Positions 53,242 through 62,735 of a DNA stretch of 64,000 bases are shown here, in pieces. The DNA comes from Saccharospirillum sp. (GTDB lineage Bacteria > Pseudomonadota > Gammaproteobacteria > Pseudomonadales > Natronospirillaceae): NCBI GenBank assembly GCA_018402545.1, contig JAGYIL010000001.1:372001-436000 (forward strand), written 5' to 3'. The first letter of the stretch is position 1. Every line of letters begins with the position of its first letter. The notes beneath the pieces were generated by a model. That model saw only the letters and a program-made list of their open reading frames with translations, did no database searches and had not been told where the DNA came from. A program made the translations under genes and the position numbers.

Positions 53242-54603
53242 ATGACCCAGACCCCAGACAATACGTCCCAGCAAACCCAGACGACCCGCCCGGCCGATTC
53301 ACCGGCAAAAACCGATGCGTTCTGGATGCCCTTTACGGCCAACCGGCAATTCAAGTCTGAACCCCGGCTGATGGTCGGTGCCGAAGGCATGCATTACACG
53401 ACGGAAGACGGCCGCAGTGTGCTGGACGGTACGGCGGGTCTGTGGTGCGTAAATGCCGGTCATGGCAGGGCCCACATCTCCGAGGCCGTTGCCCGGCAGA
53501 TCAGCGAGATGGACTATGCGCCAACCTTTCAGATGGGCCACCCGAGGCCCTTTGAGCTGGCAGAGCGGCTGATCAAGCACACGCCCGATGGCATTAATAA
53601 GGTGTTTTTTACCAACTCTGGTTCGGAGTCGGTTGATACCGCCCTGAAGATCGCTCTGGCGTATCACCGGGCACGTGGCCAGGGCGAGCGTACCCGCCTG
53701 ATCGGCCGTGAACGGGGTTACCATGGCGTTGGCTTCGGTGGCATCTCTGTCGGTGGTTTGGTTAATAATCGCAAAGCGTTCGGCATGGGACTGAACGGCG
53801 TCGACCATATGCGTCATACGCTGTTACCGGAAAATGCCTTCAGCAAGGGGTTGCCCGAGCACGGCGCTGACCTGGTTCTGGATCTTGAACGGATGATTGC
53901 GCTGCATGGCGCTGAAACCATTGCGGCTGTCATTGTGGAACCGGTCGCCGGGTCGGCAGGCGTTATTCTGCCTCCGAAAGGCTACTTGCAACGTCTGCGT
54001 GAGCTGACCAGGCAGCACGGTATTCTGCTGATTTTCGATGAAGTAATTAGTGGCTTTGGCCGCGTCGGCAAGCCTTTCGCTGCCAATCGGTTTGGCGTAA
54101 CGCCGGATCTGATGACTACTGCCAAGGGCCTGACCAACGGCGCTATTCCAATGGGTGCGGTGTTTGCTGCTGACTTCATTCACGATGCCTTCATGCACGG
54201 TCCGGAGTCGGTGATCGAACTCTTTCATGGCTACACCTATTCCGGTCATCCGGTGGCCGCCGCCGCAGGCCTGGCGACACTCGACATTTACGAGCAGGAA
54301 GGGCTGTTCGAGCGCACGCTGGAGATGGAGCCCATCTGGCAAGATGCCCTGCACAGTCTGAAGGGCACACGCAACGTCAAAGACATTCGCAACATCGGTC
54401 TGATCGGTGGTGTAGAACTGGAATCGCGCGAAGCACCCGGTGCCCGTGGCTATGATGTATTTCATCATTGCTACTGGAAAGGCAACGCGCTGGTGCGGTG
54501 CACGGGCGACACCATTGCCATGTCGCCGCCGCTGATCATCAATGAAGCGCAGATCGCCGAGTTGATAGCGACACTGAAAACGGCCATTGAAGCCACCGAC
54601 TGA
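53242..54603 (+). CDS. bauA: Beta-alanine/omega-amino acid:pyruvate aminotransferase (BauA-like)
   Basis: The 453-residue class III aminotransferase has the PLP Lys in TTAKGLTNGAIPMGAV and the Asp in LLIFDEVISGFGRVGK. Motifs AFWMPFTANRQFKS, NSGSESVDTALKIA and RGYHGVGFGGISVGG match Pseudomonas BauA. It would turn beta-alanine (or other omega-amines) and pyruvate into malonate semialdehyde and alanine. The start ATG 53242 has GGAG upstream. It is followed 41 bp later by mmsA, the enzyme for the next step. Confidence 0.88.
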   Translation: MTQTPDNTSQQTQTTRPADSPAKTDAFWMPFTANRQFKSEPRLMVGAEGMHYTTEDGRSVLDGTAGLWCVNAGHGRAHISEAVARQISEMDYAPTFQMGHPRPFELAERLIKHTPDGINKVFFTNSGSESVDTALKIALAYHRARGQGERTRLIGRERGYHGVGFGGISVGGLVNNRKAFGMGLNGVDHMRHTLLPENAFSKGLPEHGADLVLDLERMIALHGAETIAAVIVEPVAGSAGVILPPKGYLQRLRELTRQHGILLIFDEVISGFGRVGKPFAANRFGVTPDLMTTAKGLTNGAIPMGAVFAADFIHDAFMHGPESVIELFHGYTYSGHPVAAAAGLATLDIYEQEGLFERTLEMEPIWQDALHSLKGTRNVKDIRNIGLIGGVELESREAPGARGYDVFHHCYWKGNALVRCTGDTIAMSPPLIINEAQIAELIATLKTAIEATD

Positions 54604-54644
54604 GCCGGCCCCGATAGACATTTACTGATCAAACTGGACATTCG

Positions 54645-56132
54645 ATGAAACAGATTAGCCATTTTATTAACGGCGCAACCACCGCGCCGAGCAAGCGCAC
54701 CGGCCCGGTGTATAACCCCGCGCTGGGTGAACAGACAGCCGAGGTCTCTCTGGCCAGTGCCGACGAAGTCGCCGGTGCCATTGAAGCGGCAAAGGCCGCC
54801 TTTGTAGACTGGTCTGAAACCACTCCTCTCAACCGGTCGCGCGTTCTGTTTCGCTTTAAAATGCTGCTTGAAGAACGGCTGGACGAGCTGGCTGAAGTGA
54901 TCAGCGCCGAGCACGGCAAAGTGTTTGAAGACGCGCGCGGTGAAGTGGTGCGCGGGATGGAAGTGGTCGAATTTGCCTGTGGCATTCCGCATCTGCTTAA
55001 AGGCGAAATCACCGAGCAGGTCGGTCGTGGTGTGGATGCCTGGTCGGTCAATCAGCCTCTGGGTGTGGTCGCTGGCATTTCGCCCTTCAACTTTCCGGCC
55101 ATGGTGCCGATGTGGATGTGGCCCGTGGCCATTGCTTGCGGCAACACCTTCATTATGAAGCCCTCGGAAAAAGACCCGAGTGCGCCTTTACTGGTCGCCG
55201 AATGGCTCAAAGAAGCCGGCTTGCCCGATGGCGTGTTCAACGTGGTAAATGGCGATAAGGAAGCTGTTGATGTACTGCTGACCCATCCGGCCATTCAGGC
55301 CGTCAGCTTTGTCGGTTCGACCCCCATCGCGGAATATATTTACAGCACCGCCAGTGCCCATGGTAAACGTGTACAGGCACTCGGCGGCGCCAAGAACCAC
55401 CTGGTGGTCATGCCTGATGCCGACATTGATGGCGCCGTCAGTGCCCTGACTGGCGCGGCCTATGGTTCAGCCGGTGAACGTTGCATGGCGATCTCAGTTG
55501 CCGTCGCGGTCGGCGACATCGCCGACGAACTGGTCGACAAGCTCGCAGAAAAAGCCCGCACTCTGAAAATCGGCAACGGCGCTGAAAAAGGCCTGGACAT
55601 GGGGCCGCTGGTTACCCGAGAACATCTGGCCAAGGTGGCGGGTTATGTCGATGCCGGTGTCAAGGAAGGTGCTGCGCTGGTTGTCGATGGCCGTGGCCAC
55701 AAAGTAGCCGGACATGAGTCGGGCTATTTCATCGGTGGCTGCCTGTTCGACCACGTGACCCCTGAAATGACGATCTATCAGGAAGAAATTTTCGGCCCGG
55801 TATTGTGCGTGGTGCGTGTGCCGGATTACGTTAGCGCGGTCAAGCTGATCAACGCCCATGAATACGGCAACGGCACCTCAATTTACACCCGCAGCGGTGG
55901 CGCGGCGCGTCAGTTTACCCGCGATATTCAGGTCGGCATGGTCGGCATCAACGTGCCGATTCCAGTACCGATGGCCTTCCATGCCTTCGGCGGCTGGAAG
56001 CGCTCGCTGTTCGGCAGCAACCACATGCACGGCATGGAAGGAGTACGTTTTTACACCCGTCGCAAAGCCGTGACTGCACGCTGGCCGGAAGGTGACATGG
56101 GAGCAGATTTCTTGATGCCCACGCTTGAGTAA
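54645..56132 (+). CDS. mmsA: CoA-acylating (methyl)malonate-semialdehyde dehydrogenase MmsA/BauC
   Basis: The 495-residue enzyme shows [20 protein letters not shown], the catalytic Cys in [16 protein letters not shown] and the conserved [12 protein letters not shown] motif. The [19 protein letters not shown] ending is specific for the CoA-dependent MmsA family. It produces acetyl-CoA from malonate semialdehyde, or propionyl-CoA from methylmalonate semialdehyde. Next to bauA, the former role is likely. Confidence 0.94.
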   Translation: MKQISHFINGATTAPSKRTGPVYNPALGEQTAEVSLASADEVAGAIEAAKAAFVDWSETTPLNRSRVLFRFKMLLEERLDELAEVISAEHGKVFEDARGEVVRGMEVVEFACGIPHLLKGEITEQVGRGVDAWSVNQPLGVVAGISPFNFPAMVPMWMWPVAIACGNTFIMKPSEKDPSAPLLVAEWLKEAGLPDGVFNVVNGDKEAVDVLLTHPAIQAVSFVGSTPIAEYIYSTASAHGKRVQALGGAKNHLVVMPDADIDGAVSALTGAAYGSAGERCMAISVAVAVGDIADELVDKLAEKARTLKIGNGAEKGLDMGPLVTREHLAKVAGYVDAGVKEGAALVVDGRGHKVAGHESGYFIGGCLFDHVTPEMTIYQEEIFGPVLCVVRVPDYVSAVKLINAHEYGNGTSIYTRSGGAARQFTRDIQVGMVGINVPIPVPMAFHAFGGWKRSLFGSNHMHGMEGVRFYTRRKAVTARWPEGDMGADFLMPTLE

Positions 56133-56134
56133 AA

Positions 56135-56301
56135 TTCGGAGTTCGGGCTGTTTCGGTGGCTTTGGTCCGCATCGGATACCGGGTATGCCTCTGTGGGGTC
56201 GGCGTAAATCTGTCCATGGCGGTCCGACGTCTCGGGCCTAGGCCGCAGCATCCCTGCTGCGGACTACCCCACAGAGGCACACCCGGCACCCGCTGCTAGT
56301 C
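56135..56301. repeat. Family A palindromic repeat, copy 2
   Basis: It begins with TTCGGAGTTCG right after the mmsA stop and ends with TGCTAGTC, as does copy 1. The arms at 56179-56199 and 56266-56286 pair at 20 of 21 positions but differ in sequence from copy 1, while the tip (GGTCGGCGTAAA, TCCATGG, CCGCAGCATCCCTGCTGCGG) is conserved. The pairing is thus kept although sequence changed. Confidence 0.8.
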
Positions 56302-56406
56302 ATCCCAGTAAACCCCGATATCTACACAGAACGCTCGGCTGGGCGGTATATTATTCCCGTCCGATCCTAATGTTATATTCACCATTCTTTGTTTGTGGAG
56401 CCTCAG

Positions 56407-57693
56407 ATGACCCGTCGTACCGAACACACCGGTTCCTATTATGCCGCCAGTGCCAACCCGACCCCGGATCGCCCGGCCCTGACTGACTCTGTTCAGGCTG
56501 ATGTCTGTGTGATTGGCGCGGGCTTTACCGGCCTGTCGACCGCATTGCATCTGGCCGAAGCCGGTTTCAGCGTGGTGGTGCTTGAGGCCGCACGTATCGG
56601 CTATGGTGCCAGTGGTCGCAACGGCGGCCAGCTGGTAAACAGCTATAGCCGCGACATCGATGTGATCGAAAAAAACTACGGCATGGATACCGCCAAAATG
56701 CTTGGCGGCATGGCCTTTGAAGGCGCTGACATCATTCGTCAGCGCATTCGCGACTACAACATCGATTGTGACTATCGCGATGGCGGTGTGTTTGTGGCGT
56801 TCAACAAACGCCAGCTTCATGAGCTGCAGGAGCAAAAAGCGCTGTGGGAACGTTATGGTCACACTCAGCTCGATTTTCTCGATCGGGATGCGGTACGCAA
56901 CGTGGTGAATTCTGATCAGTATATCGGCGGCTTGCGCGATAACCGGGCCGGGCATATTCACCCACTGAATCTTGCGTTAGGCGAAGCAGCAGCGATTGAG
57001 CAGCACGGTGGCCAGATTTTCGAAGACTCGCCGGTGGTAAAAATAGACCGGGGTGAATCGCCGGTGGTTCACACGGAAAAAGGCCAGGTGCGAGCTAAAT
57101 ACGTGATGGTCGCCGGCAATGCCTACCTGGGCAATCTGGTTCCCGAACTGGCCGCTAAATCAATGCCTTGTGGTACCCAGATTGTTGCCACTGAAGTGCT
57201 CGGTGAAGAGCGCGCCCGGTCTTTGATTCCACAGCTGGAATGCGTGGAAGACTGCAACTACAAGCTCGATTATTACCGGATCACCGGCGATTTCCGCCTA
57301 CTATACGGCGGCGGTGTCACCTATGGCGGTGGTGACCCGGCCTCGATTGAACGCTTCCTGCGTCCACGCCTGGAGGCGACCTTCCCCAGCCTGGCCGGCA
57401 TCAAGCTGGACTACGCCTGGGGCGGGGACTTCCTGCTCACCATGAGCCGGCTGCCGCAATTCGGCCGCATCGGCGACAATATCTATTACGCCCAGGGCTA
57501 CAGCGGCCACGGTGTCACCACCACCCACCTGGCCGGCAAGCTGATCGCCGAAGCCCTGCGCGGCCAGGCCGAACGCTTCGATGCTTTCGCTAGCCTGAAA
57601 CACTTTCGTTTCCCAGGTGGTCAATTGTTCAGGGCGCCTTATACAGCCATTGGTGCCACCTATTACGGGCTGCGAGACAAACTGGGCATCTAA
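56407..57693 (+). CDS. puuB: Gamma-glutamylputrescine oxidase-like FAD oxidoreductase (PuuB/PauB)
   Basis: The 428-residue DAO-family flavoprotein has the FAD motif VCVIGAGFTGLSTALHLAEA and ends with GYSGHGVTTTHLAGKLIAEA. TEHTGSYYAASANPTPDRPA at the start and ASGRNGGQLVNSYSRDID match the PuuB/PauB group that oxidises gamma-glutamyl-putrescine or other gamma-glutamyl-polyamines. The start ATG 56407 has GGAG six bases before. It follows mmsA after repeat A2. Confidence 0.88.
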   Translation: MTRRTEHTGSYYAASANPTPDRPALTDSVQADVCVIGAGFTGLSTALHLAEAGFSVVVLEAARIGYGASGRNGGQLVNSYSRDIDVIEKNYGMDTAKMLGGMAFEGADIIRQRIRDYNIDCDYRDGGVFVAFNKRQLHELQEQKALWERYGHTQLDFLDRDAVRNVVNSDQYIGGLRDNRAGHIHPLNLALGEAAAIEQHGGQIFEDSPVVKIDRGESPVVHTEKGQVRAKYVMVAGNAYLGNLVPELAAKSMPCGTQIVATEVLGEERARSLIPQLECVEDCNYKLDYYRITGDFRLLYGGGVTYGGGDPASIERFLRPRLEATFPSLAGIKLDYAWGGDFLLTMSRLPQFGRIGDNIYYAQGYSGHGVTTTHLAGKLIAEALRGQAERFDAFASLKHFRFPGGQLFRAPYTAIGATYYGLRDKLGI

Positions 57694-57737
57694 ATGGTTC
57701 GGGAGACACGGAAACTTTGACCGATTCAGACCAGCAA

Positions 57738-57842
57738 CCGGTATCGGGTGCGGTTTTGGCGGGCGTCGGTCCCCATGGATGGGGACCGTCGAGCTTACAA
57801 GGATGTACTTGCAGCGACCGCCAGAGCCGCGCCCGGTGCCGG
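57738..57842. repeat. Family B stem-loop repeat, copy 1
   Basis: Outer arms 57738-57762 and 57818-57842 pair over 25 positions. All five non-identical pairs are T against G, so the plus-strand RNA would pair fully with G-U wobbles. The tip has CGGTCCCC (57767-57774) opposite GGGGACCG (57781-57788), then GAGCTTACAAGGATGTACTT. About 57 of the inner 61 positions match copy 2 at 62562-62666. Confidence 0.8.
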
Positions 57843-57981
57843 TTGCGGACGACTGCCTCCGCACAACTTTAAGCCTCAGCCGAAAGTGCCTCCCAGCCAA
57901 CCAGTGCCACCGATCTGAAGTCCCATTCAACCCCCAAAGCATGCGAAAATACCGCCAAACCAGCAATGCAGTGAATTTGAT

Positions 57982-58437
57982 ATGCGCATTTGGGTAGATG
58001 CCGACGCTTGTCCGACTGTGATCCGCGACATTATTGTGAGGGCTGCGGAGCGGACGCAGGTTCAGACCACCTTTGTGGCCAATCAGTACATCAAGACGCC
58101 GCCGTCGAAATACGTGACCTCGGTGCAGGTGCCGGCCGGGTTTGATGTGGCGGATAATGAAATTGTTCGACTGGCGGAAGCGGATGATCTGGTGATCACC
58201 AGTGATATTCCGCTGGCGGCAGAAGTGATTGAGAAAGGCGCCAGCGCGCTGAGTCATCGGGGTGAAGCCTTTACCCGCGACAATATTCGTGGTCGGCTGA
58301 ACGTGCGCGACTTCATGGAGACGCTGCGCGCCAGCGGCATTCAGTCTGGCGGGCAGAAGACGATGGATAATACCGACCGGATGGCGTTTGCCAACAAACT
58401 TGACAGCTACCTCGCCCGATACGGCCGCAAAAGCTGA
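57982..58437 (+). CDS. YaiI/YqxD family (UPF0178) protein
   Basis: The 151-residue protein is a small PIN-like domain protein: [40 protein letters not shown] and [18 protein letters not shown] with conserved acidic residues, then [19 protein letters not shown]. Family members are thought to be nucleases but have no proven role. It follows repeat B1 and is a single gene. No strong ribosome-binding site is seen before ATG 57982. Confidence 0.9.
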   Translation: MRIWVDADACPTVIRDIIVRAAERTQVQTTFVANQYIKTPPSKYVTSVQVPAGFDVADNEIVRLAEADDLVITSDIPLAAEVIEKGASALSHRGEAFTRDNIRGRLNVRDFMETLRASGIQSGGQKTMDNTDRMAFANKLDSYLARYGRKS

Positions 58438-58530
58438 TATCCTGCTTTTTGTGTTCGCTTGCATCCAAAACCCGCTAGGCTTCGTCTAAGCAGTACGACT
58501 CTCAAATTCATAGACCAGGAAGGTAGCAGG

Positions 58531-59184
58531 ATGAAGCAAAGAACCATCAGTATGGCTGGGTGTTGTGTGGCGTTGGCTCTGATGAGTGGCGTTCAGGCCG
58601 AGTCCACCATGAACGTTGCGCACATGCATTTGGAACACGTCTCGACCAATTGGCCGGAGGCGCCCGGTCAGGTGGGGCTCATGACCGTGGCCCTTCAGGA
58701 AGCCGAGATCGCTCTGACTCACGTCAGGCTGGCCGAAGATCACAACGGAGACCTCGCTACCCTCAAATTGCATGTGGCTCATGCACTGCATGCGCTGGAC
58801 CCCGATGAACAGAGCAGTGGGCCAGGCCTGGGTTTTGGTGTTATCGAGGGGGCCGACGGCGCAGAAAAACACACTCTGTATGCTGCCCAGTCGCCGGGCG
58901 CATCCGACAACATCATTAATAATAACCTCAGGGTACGTAATCCGTTGCGCAATGCCGAATCACTGGCCAAACTGGCCGTTCGCGCCGGCAATGCAGCTCT
59001 TGACGCCCGGTCCGTTTCTGCCGCTCAGGAGCCGCTCGACGACATGGCCTGGCTGATCAATGCCCTGGTTAACGGAGTTGATGAAAACGGTGATGGCACC
59101 ATCGACGCGACGCGTGAAGAAGGGGGGCTGGTGGTTGCCCGGGAAGAGTTGACGGCAATACGTCAGGTAGAAGGGCTCGACTGA
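58531..59184 (+). CDS. Hypothetical secreted protein with EF-hand-like loop
   Basis: The 217-residue protein has a signal peptide (MKQRTISMAGCCVALALMSGVQA). The mature part is helical, with a regular His/Asp content (LTHVRLAEDHNGDLATLKLH). Near the end is DENGDGTID, which resembles a calcium-binding EF-hand loop, though the Glu at position 12 is shifted by one. AGGAAGG lies upstream of ATG 58531. I do not know the family. It may bind Ca2+ in the periplasm. Confidence 0.65.
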   Translation: MKQRTISMAGCCVALALMSGVQAESTMNVAHMHLEHVSTNWPEAPGQVGLMTVALQEAEIALTHVRLAEDHNGDLATLKLHVAHALHALDPDEQSSGPGLGFGVIEGADGAEKHTLYAAQSPGASDNIINNNLRVRNPLRNAESLAKLAVRAGNAALDARSVSAAQEPLDDMAWLINALVNGVDENGDGTIDATREEGGLVVAREELTAIRQVEGLD

Positions 59185-59259
59185 CCTGACCAGGGGGTGA
59201 AGACACCCCAGAGCGATAGCGGTATGCTGAGCAGAACGGTCACAGCACGGTAAGCGTCG

Positions 59260-59685
59260 ATGAGTGTTAAGAAAATAATGAACCCCAACCCGGTGGTGGT
59301 TGGCATGGAAGATACCGTGGCGCGCATGCGCGAGTTGTTTGAAGAACACCGGTTTCACCACTTGCTGGTTACCGAACGCGGCATTCTCAAGGGCATCGTA
59401 TCCGATCGGGATATTCTGAAAGCACTGTCCCCCTACGTGGGGACACCGTCGGAACAAACGCGGGATACGAGCACCCTGTTCCGGCGCGCCCATCAGGTGA
59501 TGACGCGCGACCCCATCACCATATCGCCAGAGGCCTCTCTGGCTGACGCTATCAGCCTGTTCAACCGGAATAAAATTTCCTGCCTGCCTGTGGTTTCTCA
59601 GGGTAACCAGCCCTTGGGGATGGTCAGTTGGCGGGATATTCTCCGGACGATGGAGCGGGTGTCGCGGCATAAACAGGGTGACTAG
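59260..59685 (+). CDS. Two-CBS-domain protein
   Basis: The 141-residue protein consists of a pair of CBS domains: MNPNPVVVGMEDTVARMREL and ERGILKGIVSDRDILKAL for the first, VMTRDPITISPEASLADAIS and QPLGMVSWRDILRTM for the second. CBS pairs bind adenosine nucleotides and regulate partners. No partner domain is fused. It is followed by a strong hairpin. Confidence 0.9.
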   Translation: MSVKKIMNPNPVVVGMEDTVARMRELFEEHRFHHLLVTERGILKGIVSDRDILKALSPYVGTPSEQTRDTSTLFRRAHQVMTRDPITISPEASLADAISLFNRNKISCLPVVSQGNQPLGMVSWRDILRTMERVSRHKQGD

Positions 59686-59727
59686 GAAGGCTCTGAATTG
59701 TTCGGATCCGTCCTGGAGCAGATACAG

Positions 59728-59752
59728 AAAAGGCGGCATTAAGCCGCCTTTT
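59728..59752. terminator. Bidirectional Rho-independent terminator
   Basis: The sequence AAAAGGCGGC, a five-base loop, and GCCGCCTTTT with further T's forms a 10-bp stem with a T-tract on both strands. It serves the CBS gene and the convergent DUF4397 gene. Confidence 0.9.
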
Positions 59753-59777
59753 TTAATACAGATAGACTGCCTGTAAA

Positions 59778-61172
59778 TCAGTTGCTGTCGTCCTGAACAC
59801 CCAGTTCAACCGCGGCACCATTGTCTCTGGCCCACACGGTATAGATTTCACCGGCTTCCAGCGTCAGGGCTTCCTGAACGGCAATGGTTTTATCATTGGC
59901 TGGGGTGACCGTGAAGTTATAGGTGCCCGCTGCCAGCTCGATAAAGCCCGTGCTGTCTTTGTAAGCAACATCTTCGAATGCCGGGTTTTCATTGGTGATG
60001 TCAGTACCGGCGGTGGCATATAAATCAACATCTGCTGTAGCGGCTGAGCCGTGAATGATGCGGATTTTGGCGGCTGTCGCAATGGCGCGACGGTCATCCG
60101 CATAGGGCACCAGTTCCAGATCGGCATCGTCATTGGTATCAGCGGTGCCCATGGCAAACACGGTATAGCTCATACCATTGGCAAGTGTTACCCCTTCTGC
60201 AGAGATGGCCGCGGTGGCATTGTCGGTGCTGACTGCCACATCGTAGTCACCTGCACCCACTTCGGCGTAATTGGAAACGCCAGTGTAGGTGACGTTGTTG
60301 AACAGGGCGTTGCCATCACTGAAATCGGCGACGTCCAGATTCTCAGTCGAATCCGCTGCTGCGAAAATATCGACCTCGCCTGCGTCTTCAGCGTTGTGGA
60401 CTGCCCGCACCGCAGCACCATCCTCCGTATCGTAGAGAATGCTGGTGGTCGTACCATCAGACACGGAAAGGGAAATTGGTGAATCGCCTATGCCCGACAC
60501 ATTCGGTATGGCACCTATGAACAGGTCACTACCCGCCGCGAGCTCAACTGAGCCAGAATCGTAAACGGGAGTAGTCCCACCCTGAGCAGTCACTCGAATC
60601 TGATAAGTGCCTTCATCAACCAGAACAGGGCCCAGTGTATCTGTATCTGCGAAATCCACAGTACCCAGCACTGAATTGCCGTCCAGTGTGGCGCCAGGCG
60701 CCGTTACGTGAACATCAACGGTCGGCGCGTCGGGTGCCAGGTGGGCAACCTGAACCCGCACTTTGGTACTGTCTTGCATTGAACCGTCATCAGCAAAGAC
60801 TTTAGCACTGATGCTAGCCAGTGGATTGACCGCAACCACGGTGTATTCCATATCCTCTTCCAGGGTCAGGTCAGCATCGATAACGGCGTCATCGGTGTCG
60901 GCTCCGCCTGGCAGAATTCCATAAACTTCGGTGCCATAGGTGCCAGCGTCCACAGACGCAAAAGCAGATGCCGAGCCATAATCGAGCGTGTCGACGGCGG
61001 GCGTCATGGCATCGTTCAGGTAGACGTTGACTGCAGGGGCATCGGGTGACGCATGGAGCACCCGCAGCGAAGCCTGAGCGGTTGTGGTGTCATCATCGTC
61101 GCTGGTGGACTCACAGCCGGCCAGAATCAGGCCACTGACCGCGATTCCGGCGATCACTTTTAGAGTGTGCAT
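59778..61172 (-). CDS. DUF4397-domain lipoprotein
   Basis: The 464-residue protein has a lipoprotein signal (IAVSGLILAGC, lipidated Cys at 19) with an acidic Asp-rich linker (ESTSDDDD) after it. It contains four similar domains, each opening with a line such as SLRVLHASPDAPAVNVYLND, VRVQVAHLAPDAPTVDVHVT, VRAVHNAEDAGEVDIFAAAD or IRIIHGSAATADVDLYATAG. This is the DUF4397 repeat, seen in surface and periplasmic proteins of unknown function. The Asp-rich content fits a halophilic or cation-binding exterior. Confidence 0.85.
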   Translation of the reverse strand: MHTLKVIAGIAVSGLILAGCESTSDDDDTTTAQASLRVLHASPDAPAVNVYLNDAMTPAVDTLDYGSASAFASVDAGTYGTEVYGILPGGADTDDAVIDADLTLEEDMEYTVVAVNPLASISAKVFADDGSMQDSTKVRVQVAHLAPDAPTVDVHVTAPGATLDGNSVLGTVDFADTDTLGPVLVDEGTYQIRVTAQGGTTPVYDSGSVELAAGSDLFIGAIPNVSGIGDSPISLSVSDGTTTSILYDTEDGAAVRAVHNAEDAGEVDIFAAADSTENLDVADFSDGNALFNNVTYTGVSNYAEVGAGDYDVAVSTDNATAAISAEGVTLANGMSYTVFAMGTADTNDDADLELVPYADDRRAIATAAKIRIIHGSAATADVDLYATAGTDITNENPAFEDVAYKDSTGFIELAAGTYNFTVTPANDKTIAVQEALTLEAGEIYTVWARDNGAAVELGVQDDSN

Positions 61173-61792
61173 TGTTGTTATCCTTCCAGAATAAGTTGTT
61201 GTGGGTGCTGGCCAGCGAGAAGGAATACGACAAATCAGGTTTCAACTGATCAATCAGAGAATTTGAATGAGATGGTCGGATTACATGAACAATGAAGGAG
61301 GAGAGCGGCAGCCAAATCAGGAAATGCTCGAAAATTCAAACCCTTGGCGTCGCCTGCCGAAAAAGACCAGGTAGAGGAATGACAGGCTAACGGGTGGAGT
61401 AAAAGTCAGATTTTGTGTGTAAAAAGTGAACAGGCGCACATTTCGGCCTCGACGTTAACAGCCCGATCCTCCAGTGAGTCCAAAGCGGGTGTTGGAAAAT
61501 CAGTCAATTTTTCACACCTGGCTGTAACGCCATGATAGTGGGGAAAGATTCGCATTCATCGGGCTTGTCCCAAAGTTATGCAGAAGGTTATCCACATTTT
61601 CTGTGGGTAAGTAGAATGCGATATCATTAGGCGGGTAATGAGGAGGGCAGGCGCTGTCAAGCCTGTTTTAGAGCCTTTTTGACGAAAAAATGGCTTGACA
61701 GCGAAGGGCCGGGTGGCCAATTGAAGTGTGAATAAAAGCCACTTGCGACGGTGATGAGGCTGTGTTATCCACCGGGCTGAACCCGCACCCGA
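61173..61792. other. Long intergenic region with dyads and DnaA-box-like sites, no gene seen
   Basis: This 620-bp gap has no coding frame with a plausible start. It contains TTATCCACA at 61588-61596 (perfect DnaA-box sequence) facing TGTGGGTAA at 61602-61610, a near-box TTATCCACC at 61765-61773, and a 12-bp inverted repeat CGCTGTCAAGCC/GGCTTGACAGCG at 61652-61703. The upstream part is A/T-rich. See the separate finding. Confidence 0.6.
61652..61703. repeat. 12-bp inverted repeat (52-bp dyad)
   Basis: CGCTGTCAAGCC (61652-61663) and GGCTTGACAGCG (61692-61703) are perfect inverted repeats with a 28-bp A/T-rich spacer. No run of T's suited to termination follows. It could be an operator or the loop of a small structured RNA. 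Confidence 0.5.
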
Positions 61793-62452
61793 TCAGGGCT
61801 TGGCGGGTTGTTTGACGGCCTCTGAGTAGATGCGGAAGCCGAAGATCAGGGCAAAGGCACCGACCGGCTTAAAGATCAGTGCAATGATGAAGTTGAGCGG
61901 CCCATAGCCTGCCGCTAAATCCAGACTGCCCACTATGATCTGGCTGACCAGCAATAGAACCCCATAGATCAGCGCGTAGCCGCCAAAGATGATCCAGCCG
62001 AACCCCATGCTGCCAGTCCAGGCTTTGCGCAATGCATCGGGTATGGACTCACGGCCGTCGATCAAATAAAAGGTGGCCAGTGCCAGACGCACCCCAAAAT
62101 AGATCCCCGGAACAATGAGCAACAGACCCAGGCCCACCGCAAAGCCAGTCAGAATTTGCACGCCCGCCAATGGCAATACCCAGGGCAAAGCCTGGGTTAT
62201 GGCGTCTTTGGGAGGCAGGTACTGGTTATTCAGTGAGTGACGAACGTACAGCACCACAGCAGCCGATGACCAGACGCCACCCACCCATTGCAGGAGCATA
62301 AGGGGCCAGGCATAGGGAAAATCGGCGAACGCCCCTTGCAGCAAAACAAACAGCACCTCGAAGATGAACCCCAGGCCTACGGTGATGATGATCAGCGCGA
62401 TCAGGTGCTGGCGAAAGAACTGGGCGGTGTCCTTTAAAAAGGTGTAAAGCAT
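61793..62452 (-). CDS. YciC-like (UPF0259) membrane protein
   Basis: The 219-residue protein has about six membrane segments. LALATFYLIDGRESIPDALR and ALRKAWTGSMGFGWIIFGGY resemble YciC/UPF0259 proteins, which share a helix with a conserved Trp/Ser pair. The function is unknown; family members affect the cell envelope. It is a single gene before the 283-bp gap holding repeat B2. Confidence 0.7.
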   Translation of the reverse strand: MLYTFLKDTAQFFRQHLIALIIITVGLGFIFEVLFVLLQGAFADFPYAWPLMLLQWVGGVWSSAAVVLYVRHSLNNQYLPPKDAITQALPWVLPLAGVQILTGFAVGLGLLLIVPGIYFGVRLALATFYLIDGRESIPDALRKAWTGSMGFGWIIFGGYALIYGVLLLVSQIIVGSLDLAAGYGPLNFIIALIFKPVGAFALIFGFRIYSEAVKQPAKP

Positions 62453-62561
62453 GTAGGTCTCGTCTGGCAGTAAAGAGGTTGGGGAAGAGTAACGAAATGC
62501 GGCGGGAAAGGCATCTTTAACAAAGGAGCATGTTGGTTGATTAAACCCGGGGGATTAGCGT

Positions 62562-62666
62562 CAGGTGTCGGCTACGCCTCAGGCGGGCGTCGGTCCCCGG
62601 GGATGGGGACCGACGAGCTTACATGGATGTACTTGCAGCGACCGCCTGAGGCGTTCCCGATGCCTG
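62562..62666. repeat. Family B stem-loop repeat, copy 2
   Basis: Outer arms 62562-62586 and 62642-62666 pair at 21 of 25 positions, with two of the four others being G-U. The tip again has CGGTCCCC, GGGGACCG, GAGCTTACA and GGATGTACTTGCAGCGACCG. The arms differ from copy 1 while the tip is nearly the same. Confidence 0.8.
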
Positions 62667-62735
62667 GCGCGGATTCTATCCACAACATTGAATTAAGCCG
62701 TCTCCAAAAGGTGACTGCCAGGCTAACTCGCGCTC

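Noticed and set aside
57617-57997. Open frame translated through repeat B1, similar in part to one at 62537-62761
   Set aside because: The similarity comes from the shared stem-loop DNA, not from a protein; it served only to spot the repeat.
61560-61780. Chromosomal replication origin
   Set aside because: Only one perfect DnaA box with two imperfect ones, no A/T-rich repeat array and no dnaA, dnaN, mnmG or par gene near.
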